From positions 1-33,529 of the IMG/VR virus record IMGVR_UViG_3300008267_000313: 33,529 nucleotides of DNA; one strand, written 5' to 3'. This document shows, in pieces, positions 6,474 through 12,374 of this stretch. Origin of the DNA: a virus. The notes under the pieces were generated by a model. That model was not told the origin of the DNA and did no database searches. It saw nothing but the letters and a program-made list of their open reading frames with translations. Position 1 is the stretch's first letter. Each line of letters begins with the position of its first letter. The translations under genes were made by a program, and so were the position numbers.

Positions 6474-6743
6474 TTAAAATGCTTCTTTGGGAAGCCACTT
6501 GAGAAATTTATTGTTACAAGTTTTACAAATAAGTTTGCCTGCATGAGGTCCGGATTCAGATTGAACTCGATCTAACTCATGTGTGGCGTGGTTGCCTAAA
6601 AACTGCTTTTCTTTTTCTGCCTGATCTTTTTTGTGTTTTTGCTCTTTGTGCCATGTCTTGTCAAAACCTGTCTTTGGAGACAACCAGTAGTCTGAGTTCA
6701 TTGTACTCTTCCACTGTTGTCGACTCCAATCAAGTTTGGTCAT
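6474..6743 (-). CDS. Small zinc-finger-like protein (89 aa), unknown function
   Basis: The last gene of the minus-strand operon. It is basic and rich in Lys and Trp in the first half (DWSRQQW, then a run of KEQKHKKDQAEKEKQ). The C-terminal third has HATHELD, GPHAGKLICKTC and NNKFLKWLPKEAF. One CxxC pair plus two or three histidines upstream could form a His/Cys zinc site; a GKLxCxxCxKxxKW end is familiar from small uncharacterised phage proteins that may contact nucleic acids. It is not a clear HNH nuclease, because the usual HH-N-H spacing is missing. Its ATG overlaps the stop of the upstream gene as ATGA, so the two are translationally coupled. A role in DNA metabolism is a guess from its neighbours. 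Confidence 0.6.
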   Translation of the reverse strand: MTKLDWSRQQWKSTMNSDYWLSPKTGFDKTWHKEQKHKKDQAEKEKQFLGNHATHELDRVQSESGPHAGKLICKTCNNKFLKWLPKEAF

Positions 6744-7063
6744 AATTTGCCTATAATGTGTGAGCCATGTACTCTGACTGAGATCTGGCCATTGTAATAA
6801 TCTGTGGATTCTAATACCTTGTGATTGAACTGTTCTCTGGCTTCAATGTAACTGCATTGTGCTTTTGATGTGCAATAGTAAAGTATTTCTCTGGTAAAGT
6901 TTTCGGTGCCTAAGGAGTTTACATCAGCAGTTAGATTTTCGCTTGAACCGTAGTACTCGCGCCAATCACTGTCAATTTTGGTTCTAATTTTCTTTTTTTT
7001 CTTGATGCCGTTTTTTTGCTTGACTGTTTTGTAAGTTGTTTTATGTGTAAATTTTGATGACAA
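6740..7063 (-). CDS. SegE-like GIY-YIG endonuclease-related protein (107 aa)
   Basis: This protein resembles the short SegE-like GIY-YIG proteins common in T4-like phages. After a Lys-rich start (KKKKKIRTK at about residues 22-30) comes DWREYYGSSENL, which corresponds to the YIG-S half of the motif, then ENFTREILYYC, then YIEAREQF with the probable catalytic or metal-binding Glu, then DYYNG. The first GIY strand is not recognisable, so catalysis is uncertain. T4 Seg proteins are homing endonucleases that move by cutting related phage DNA; this short form may instead act in DNA repair or recombination. It starts ten bases after the gp46 stop and overlaps the next gene by four bases. It may be a fixed domesticated gene rather than a mobile one. 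Confidence 0.65.
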   Translation of the reverse strand: MSSKFTHKTTYKTVKQKNGIKKKKKIRTKIDSDWREYYGSSENLTADVNSLGTENFTREILYYCTSKAQCSYIEAREQFNHKVLESTDYYNGQISVRVHGSHIIGKL

Positions 7064-7072
7064 TTGGAAATT

Positions 7073-8836
7073 TTATGCTAGCTCAACATCCGTGTTGTAA
7101 CTGGTAAATCCATTTTCTTTGACTACTTTGAGAATGTTTTCAACACGCCCGGCAAGTTCATCTCTGTGACTCACAAGCCAAATACTTTTGTTGCGTTCTC
7201 GACTCATCTTTTTCAATAGCGCAAGACTTGATTCAACACCTTGAGTGTCTAGGCCGTTGTCAATCAGTTCGTCAATGAACAGCAAGTTGATGGGTGAGTA
7301 CAAACTCTCCCAGACGTCACGGAACGCCCAGCTCATGCTCAAGATCAAACGATTACGTTCGCCGCGACTCAAATTATCAAAGTCCAGTTCACGACCTAGT
7401 TCTTCAATGCTCACAGTAAGATCATTCTGAAACTTCACAGTGTGTGGCAGCCCAATGCGATCCAAGTAGTGTGTGAGCCTTGCATTGAGATAACTTAAAT
7501 TTTGATCAATGATCTTTTTGCGAACAAATGAGTCTTTGGATGTCAGTAACTTGAGCAAGAACTCCTGATGATCTTGCACTCGAGTAAGTTCGTTTACAGT
7601 GTCGTATGCCACTGATTGCAGTGCTTGATTTTGCATGTCATTGATTTGTTCATCATACGGATCAGTATCAGCGGATCTTGCTGTCAGACTCTTTTGCAGA
7701 CTGTCTACTGAATTTTTATGATTCAGTGCGTCTTCTAGTGTGTCATAAAACACTGTGGGTGCTTTGCCCAACTCACCAAGTTGTTTCAATGTGTCCTGAT
7801 GTTCCATACGCTGCGAGTTATTAGCCAACAGTTGCAGTGCTGCTTCCTGCAAAGCATTTTGTTTGTTCACGCGAATTTCGTCTTGCTTGGTGTCATGAAT
7901 ATCTGAGCCGCAGGCATAGCACTTGTGATTGTCCAAGGATGCAATTTCCTCAGTCAGCTTGGTCTTGGTCTTGACAAGTTTGGCATCGTCTGTGTCAATG
8001 CTGCGTATCCATCGGGTAGCTTCGTCGATTGCGGTCTTGTGCTGATGAAACACCACCAGCTCTCGATGAGCGCTGACTTCTAGGTCAATGTTGATGTGCT
8101 CAAGATCTGCAATGGCCTGTGTGTATTGCGCAACATCTTCAGCTCGCTTGGCAGTCCAAAGACGTTGCCGTTTGCGCAGACTTTCAATTTGTTCTTCAAT
8201 ACGTTTGTTGGCTTCTTGCACAGCTCGAATACGCATTTCTTCTTGTGTAATGGCATCTTTGGTTTGCTTGTTGAGTTCTTTGATCCGGTCAGCTCGTTCG
8301 CTCAACAGAGTGATACCCAACAACTGCTCAATAATAGTGCGTTGCTCATTGGATTTCAAGCTCAAGAATGGCTCAGTGTAGGTGTTCAATGCAAGTATGT
8401 GCTTGAACATGTCGTGGCTCATGCCAATCACACGTTCAATAGCATCTTGGGTTTCTCTTGAATCACCTTGTGCTTCATCGGTTGCTGTTTTTTCTTCATT
8501 GTTCACAAAGAATCGCAACACATTGGGCTTGCGTCCTCGTTCAATCTTGTAGTCCACACCGTTCACTCCAAAGTCTAGACTAACCAACATGCCTTTGCCA
8601 TTGGTCTTGTTCACTAGATTGTCCTTGCGAATATTGCTTAGGGCATTGCCATACAGGGCATAGCTTAGTGCATTGATGATTGTGGTTTTGCCTGTGCCGT
8701 TGCGACTGCCGTCACCACCTAGATCCAAGTTCTCACCCAGCACCAGTGTAAGATCGTTGCGGTTGAAGTCAATGCCTTGAGTGGCATTGCCCACACTCAT
8801 AAAGTTTTTAACAGTTAAATTTTTAATATGAATCAT
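7073..8836 (-). CDS. 46: Recombination endonuclease subunit gp46 (Rad50/SbcC-like ATPase)
   Basis: This 587-residue protein is the SMC-like ATPase subunit that with gp47 resects DNA ends for recombination-dependent replication. Motifs are in the expected order: Walker A RNGTGKTT with Lys50, where the first Gly of the P-loop is Ser44; two coiled-coil arms flanking a zinc hook CYAC (Cys306, Cys309); the ABC signature LSRGERNRL; Walker B INLLFIDELID; and an H-loop VSHRDE. T4 gp46 has 560 residues, so the length is normal. The start ATG overlaps the stop of the radical SAM gene as ATGA. It is the downstream partner of gp47, from which it is separated by that one gene. Confidence is high from the complete motif set. 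Confidence 0.95.
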   Translation of the reverse strand: MIHIKNLTVKNFMSVGNATQGIDFNRNDLTLVLGENLDLGGDGSRNGTGKTTIINALSYALYGNALSNIRKDNLVNKTNGKGMLVSLDFGVNGVDYKIERGRKPNVLRFFVNNEEKTATDEAQGDSRETQDAIERVIGMSHDMFKHILALNTYTEPFLSLKSNEQRTIIEQLLGITLLSERADRIKELNKQTKDAITQEEMRIRAVQEANKRIEEQIESLRKRQRLWTAKRAEDVAQYTQAIADLEHINIDLEVSAHRELVVFHQHKTAIDEATRWIRSIDTDDAKLVKTKTKLTEEIASLDNHKCYACGSDIHDTKQDEIRVNKQNALQEAALQLLANNSQRMEHQDTLKQLGELGKAPTVFYDTLEDALNHKNSVDSLQKSLTARSADTDPYDEQINDMQNQALQSVAYDTVNELTRVQDHQEFLLKLLTSKDSFVRKKIIDQNLSYLNARLTHYLDRIGLPHTVKFQNDLTVSIEELGRELDFDNLSRGERNRLILSMSWAFRDVWESLYSPINLLFIDELIDNGLDTQGVESSLALLKKMSRERNKSIWLVSHRDELAGRVENILKVVKENGFTSYNTDVELA

Positions 8837-10335
8837 ACAGTCTTATTATACACATAACCCATGGCTTTTGCAATCTCAGCATGAGAGTCAGCAAAATTTT
8901 GATTCCGTATGCTATCAAAATGCTTGCAAAGTTTTATAAAATCTTGTCCATCTGAATCAGGAACAGATTTGATATAAGCCAGAATGTTTTTCATCTCGGG
9001 CCACGGATGATTTTGAAATTTGTTAATAATTAACTCTTTGGCATCCACCGTGAGATTTTTAAGATCGAACCCAATTGGATTGGTGACATAGCCTAGATTT
9101 ACTGGAAGCGACAACTCGGTAGCCCATTGCAACAATTCGTCGATATAAAAAATATTCATTATACTAATTGTAGGCATAATGCTAATTTTGATATTAGGTA
9201 ATTTGAGATGTATCAGTTGTTTAATATTTGATTCAACCTGCCCCCATGATCCACCTCGTTCAAGATCAAATCGAGAACTGATATTGTCAATGCTGAAATG
9301 TATATCCACATGATTGAATTTTTTCCAATAATCAATAAACTTTTCTGGATAAACGGATCCATTGCTGTTGTAATGCAACCTTATATTTTTGGCGTATCCT
9401 TGATCCACTGCATGCTTGACTAATCTCAGTAAAGGTTTAATCAAAAATGGTTCGCCACCGTACATGTCTATGTTTGTTAGCGTGGGCAGCAAGTCTATAA
9501 TTTCATTAATAGTCTTGGAATCAGATTCAGCCCAATTGACTGTTTTTATAGAGACATTACTGAGTTTTTTTGATTCCTCTGCAAACAGTGAACTAGATTC
9601 TGGACCGCATATGCGACATTTAAAATTGCATGTATTACCTGGTTTGATATCCAAACTTCTTATTGTAGGATGATCTAAATCAACGGTTAGTAACTGTTTT
9701 TTTAACAAACCCACATGGTATTTTCTATTACTAATTAATCCTTGATCCTCAATTTCCCAACAATGATTGCACCCACTTGGTCGTTTGCCATCAAGAAACT
9801 CTTGACGTAAGGTAGACATTTTATCACTATAAAACGCATCGTCCAATGAAACATTATTAACATTGCTAATATCTTGAGAAGAAACACAACATGGGCGTAT
9901 TTCTCCTTGTGTCGAAACTTCTAAGTGCTGCCAGGGTAACGGACATAATGTATCTGGTACAAAAAAATTGTCTTGTAACTTGCTAGTCTCTTCAAGGTCT
10001 ATTTTTAAAGTTTGAAATGCAGTTATATCTGCAGAGACTGATTGAGCTACAAACGACACCGGTTCACGTAGGTCATGCGGACTACAAATTAGCACAAAAA
10101 AATTGGACACATCAATCAGCTCAGCAGCCCGATACAGATGTTGTAACAATTTCTCAGAGATAACATCGGTAGTATAAAAAACCAATCTATCATTGCTATC
10201 AAACACTTCTTGATAGCATGCTTGAAAATGTTTATACGCAATCGTTGGCGAAACAGATAGATCTGCTAAATCAACAAAACATTTTAAAACATACTGTTTG
10301 GAAAGTGTTTGCTCTAATTTTTCTATTGATATCAT
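8833..10335 (-). CDS. Radical SAM protein with extra N-terminal cysteine motif (SPASM/twitch type)
   Basis: This 500-residue protein has the radical SAM cluster motif CxxxCxxC as CNFKCRIC (Cys236, Cys240, Cys243) and the SAM-binding GGEP at residues 293-296, so it probably cleaves S-adenosylmethionine to start a radical reaction. A second cysteine set precedes the barrel: Cys131 (CPLPWQH), Cys149/150 (RPCC), Cys189 and Cys192 (SGCNHC). It fits an auxiliary Fe-S cluster of the twitch/SPASM type, which is often found in enzymes that modify peptides or proteins. The first 120 residues are an unrecognised alpha/beta domain. The substrate is unknown and no candidate precursor peptide is adjacent. 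It sits between gp47 and gp46, with ATGA overlaps at both ends. Its DNA looks AT-richer than either neighbour, which suggests later acquisition. Confidence 0.85.
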   Translation of the reverse strand: MISIEKLEQTLSKQYVLKCFVDLADLSVSPTIAYKHFQACYQEVFDSNDRLVFYTTDVISEKLLQHLYRAAELIDVSNFFVLICSPHDLREPVSFVAQSVSADITAFQTLKIDLEETSKLQDNFFVPDTLCPLPWQHLEVSTQGEIRPCCVSSQDISNVNNVSLDDAFYSDKMSTLRQEFLDGKRPSGCNHCWEIEDQGLISNRKYHVGLLKKQLLTVDLDHPTIRSLDIKPGNTCNFKCRICGPESSSLFAEESKKLSNVSIKTVNWAESDSKTINEIIDLLPTLTNIDMYGGEPFLIKPLLRLVKHAVDQGYAKNIRLHYNSNGSVYPEKFIDYWKKFNHVDIHFSIDNISSRFDLERGGSWGQVESNIKQLIHLKLPNIKISIMPTISIMNIFYIDELLQWATELSLPVNLGYVTNPIGFDLKNLTVDAKELIINKFQNHPWPEMKNILAYIKSVPDSDGQDFIKLCKHFDSIRNQNFADSHAEIAKAMGYVYNKTV

Positions 10336-11348
10336 AGAGTCTGATAGATCTTCAGCAGTAGTTTGTTGTCGTAGAATTCTGACTCAATGTTGGTAATTTG
10401 ATCTGTGACAATTTGATCCACGGATTCAAATTTGACTTCGCCCGGAGCAAGATCTTCTCCAACTCCAGAAGTCTTGTTTGGAATCAGGGCCATCTCTCGT
10501 AGATTGTAGTCTCGAACAAATGTTTCTTTGATAAAGTTGGCTTCTTCGTAGCTGATCTCTATGTCAAGATTGACTCGCACATGCATCTTGGGCGTCAACA
10601 AAGTGGCGGCATTGTCAATCAAGTTGGCCAGCCCATACACACGATATCGAGGTTGATCGGGCCAGGCATGATACTCGGGCTCCTGACCCCATTCTAGAAT
10701 CATCATGCCACGCTCGTCATCGCCGGCATCAGCATAGTTGTGTGGAAAACAATTGCCAATGTAAGTAATGTTCTTTTTGGTCTGCCGCTTGTGAAAGTGT
10801 CCAGTAAACACATGTTCAAATCCGGTAAAGTCTTCACGTTGCACTTCGCCGTGATCTGGCATGGCCACCATGGCGTTCATCATGTATCCGGGCAGCTCAA
10901 AGTGCCCAAACATGTATTTGCCCGTTAGTTTGGGTATGCGGCGATAATCGTCACCGCACAGCCAAGGAGCAATAACAACATCGCCATGGCTGAACCAATC
11001 GTTGCATATTTCCACATTGGGTAGATGACGTGCCCACTCTACACTCTGAATATCTCGTTTGTCGCGATAATACAAATCGTGATTGCCGGGTATAAAATAC
11101 ACATGATCAAAGTTTGCATTCATGTGCTCCAAGGCTTGTAAACTGTAGTTGAGTGTGACAATGTTTAGACTGGATCGATTGTTGTGCCAGTCGCCTAAAA
11201 ACAAACAAGTTTCACAACCTTGCTCCCGGGCCTTGGCAGTGGCCCATTTCACAAAGGTCAAACAGTCTTCGTTGTGAAGTTGACTGTTTGACTTGAGTCC
11301 AAAGTGAATGTCAGTAAAAACGGCTGCTTTTTTAAATAGATTGCTCAT
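10332..11348 (-). CDS. 47: Recombination endonuclease subunit gp47 (Mre11/SbcD-like phosphoesterase)
   Basis: This metallophosphoesterase is the nuclease partner of gp46. Motifs, counting from MSNLFKK, are DIH (Asp13, His15), GDWHNNR (Asp53, His55), PGNHD (89-91), MFGHFELPG and FTGHFHK, which supply the two-metal site. An upstream ATG in frame at 11364-11366 would add six residues and overlap the gp55-like gene by 35 bases. I chose the ATG at 11346-11348, which leaves MSNLFKKAAVFTDIH as the usual short lead to the first motif and a 338-residue protein, against 339 in T4. It still overlaps the end of the gp55-like gene by 17 bases. The stop overlaps the start of the radical SAM gene as ATGA. 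Confidence 0.93.
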   Translation of the reverse strand: MSNLFKKAAVFTDIHFGLKSNSQLHNEDCLTFVKWATAKAREQGCETCLFLGDWHNNRSSLNIVTLNYSLQALEHMNANFDHVYFIPGNHDLYYRDKRDIQSVEWARHLPNVEICNDWFSHGDVVIAPWLCGDDYRRIPKLTGKYMFGHFELPGYMMNAMVAMPDHGEVQREDFTGFEHVFTGHFHKRQTKKNITYIGNCFPHNYADAGDDERGMMILEWGQEPEYHAWPDQPRYRVYGLANLIDNAATLLTPKMHVRVNLDIEISYEEANFIKETFVRDYNLREMALIPNKTSGVGEDLAPGEVKFESVDQIVTDQITNIESEFYDNKLLLKIYQTL

Positions 11349-12261
11349 CAACTGATTGTAACGCATCGTCTAGGCTACTTGCAACCGGTCCGGACATGGC
11401 TGCCATACTTTTGGCTCCAGAGTTCTGACGAGTCCAGGATGGGTTTAGGCCATTGATCTCCAGGATGTCATCACGTATGTTTTGATTTTTTTTCTCTATG
11501 TTCAGGATACGAGTAAAGCTGTTGGTGATGGCAGCAGTGTAGTAAGCAAAGGGATTTTGACTTTTGCTTTCGTCAAACTGCAAACCAATCTGTGATAACT
11601 GTAGCAGTGCTTGGCCGCGCATTTCTTCGTTGTAGGTGTAACCGCGCCAGTTTGATCTAGTGGCATAGCGTTCGCACAGTTTCATAAACATCATGGCCAA
11701 CTTACGAGTCATGCTGCCATGATCTCTACAAAACTCACCTGTGGCCAAGTCGCCCTTCCAGTGACTGCGACCCACCATGAATGTGGTTTTGTCTTCGTTT
11801 AGCCGATAGTGCTCAAATGGTGGAAAGTTCAGTCTCACATGATTCATGTCCAGCACAGGCTCGTCGATTAGATCGGCTAGTGGGTCATCTTCAGTGACGT
11901 CATCTAGATCTAGAATTTCTTCTAGTTTGCGTTTTTTGGCTTCGGCCTTGGTGATCTTTTTGGGAGCCATGGGAATATGATCCCATGCACTGATGCGAAA
12001 CACCAGATCAGTGTTGGCAATCTTTTTCTGATCAATCACTTGGCCGGTTTCTCGTTTGATACGGTCTGCTCGTACCTTGCGAGCTTCCACAATAGTGCGC
12101 TGGTTGATCTTGTCAACTGTGGGCAAAATAAGATCGTATTGATGGTCCAGGTCTCGATCTCGGAACCAGCAGTAGGTGTTTTTGCTGGCATGTATTTCTT
12201 TGAGTATATCTCTGTTGTTGAGATAGTTAACGCGGGGAGCCGCTTTGGGTAGTAAAGACAT
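11332..12261 (-). CDS. 55: Late-transcription sigma factor, T4 gp55-like
   Basis: gp55 replaces the host sigma factor so that polymerase recognises phage late promoters. The recognisable part is residues about 180-268, with GYTYNEEMRGQALLQLSQI, then FDESKSQNPFAYYT and a basic helix FTRILNIEKKNQN. It corresponds to sigma region 2 in gp55, which contacts the -10 box. The protein is 309 residues against 185 in T4. The extra length is an N-terminal part of about 170 residues, with a Lys-rich and then acidic stretch (KKITKAEAKKRK followed by DLDDVTEDD) of unknown role. The sliding-clamp-binding end of T4 gp55 is not recognisable at the C-terminus. It is the first gene of the minus-strand operon, with AGGAGA 11 bases before the ATG and a near-consensus sigma70 promoter. 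Regulation therefore appears host-type and pre-late. Confidence 0.85.
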   Translation of the reverse strand: MSLLPKAAPRVNYLNNRDILKEIHASKNTYCWFRDRDLDHQYDLILPTVDKINQRTIVEARKVRADRIKRETGQVIDQKKIANTDLVFRISAWDHIPMAPKKITKAEAKKRKLEEILDLDDVTEDDPLADLIDEPVLDMNHVRLNFPPFEHYRLNEDKTTFMVGRSHWKGDLATGEFCRDHGSMTRKLAMMFMKLCERYATRSNWRGYTYNEEMRGQALLQLSQIGLQFDESKSQNPFAYYTAAITNSFTRILNIEKKNQNIRDDILEINGLNPSWTRQNSGAKSMAAMSGPVASSLDDALQSVDEQSI

Positions 12262-12289
12262 AGTTGTCGGAATCTCCTAATGTATACTT

Positions 12290-12317
12290 ATTGTAGCACT
12301 TTTGCAACAGTTGTCAA
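12290..12317 (-). promoter_or_regulatory. Strong sigma70 promoter for the gp55-gp47-gp46 operon
   Basis: On the minus strand, TTGACA (12317-12312), a 16-base spacer and TACAAT (12295-12290) match the host sigma70 consensus in 6/6 and 5/6 positions. Transcription would start near 12283, before the AGGAGA at 12278-12273 and the ATG at 12261. The sequence around the -35 is rich in CAAC/GTTG inverted and direct repeats, which could be an operator. The direct word AGTTGTC recurs at 12262-12268 and 12309-12315. Confidence 0.75.
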
Positions 12318-12329
12318 CCTTTTTATAAA
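12302..12329 (+). promoter_or_regulatory. Possible divergent promoter for the baseplate operon
   Basis: On the plus strand, TTGCAA (12302-12307), a 16-base spacer and TATAAA (12324-12329) match sigma70 elements in 4/6 and 5/6 positions. They overlap the -35 region of the opposing gp55 promoter. The two could interfere with each other. The match is moderate. Confidence 0.35.
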
Positions 12330-12348
12330 CTATGTGGTTTATTTTTTG

Positions 12349-12356
12349 GGTAAATA
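12349..12356 (+). promoter_or_regulatory. Weak late-promoter-like box GGTAAATA
   Basis: GGTAAATA shares six of eight bases with the T4 late box TATAAATA. It would start transcription near 12362, just before the AGGA (12363-12366) that precedes the ATG at 12375. The distance fits a late promoter for the baseplate operon, but the match is imperfect. Confidence 0.35.
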
Positions 12357-12374
12357 AGGTATAGGAAAATAATC

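Larger units (their letters stand above)
12262..12374. other. Divergent intergenic control region between gp55 and the baseplate operon
   Basis: These 113 bases separate the two divergent operons. They hold the strong minus-strand sigma70 promoter, an overlapping weaker plus-strand promoter, a late-like GGTAAATA box, repeated CAAC/GTTG words, and the ribosome binding sites for both first genes. No small gene is seen. Confidence 0.7.

Noticed and set aside
6292-6575. Short plus-strand open frames in the intergenic region (61 and 62 residues)
   Set aside because: No ribosome binding site, unusual composition, and they cross the inverted repeats and run into an opposing gene.
6474-6743. HNH homing endonuclease
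   Set aside because: It has one CxxC and scattered His, but not the ordered HH-N-H motif.
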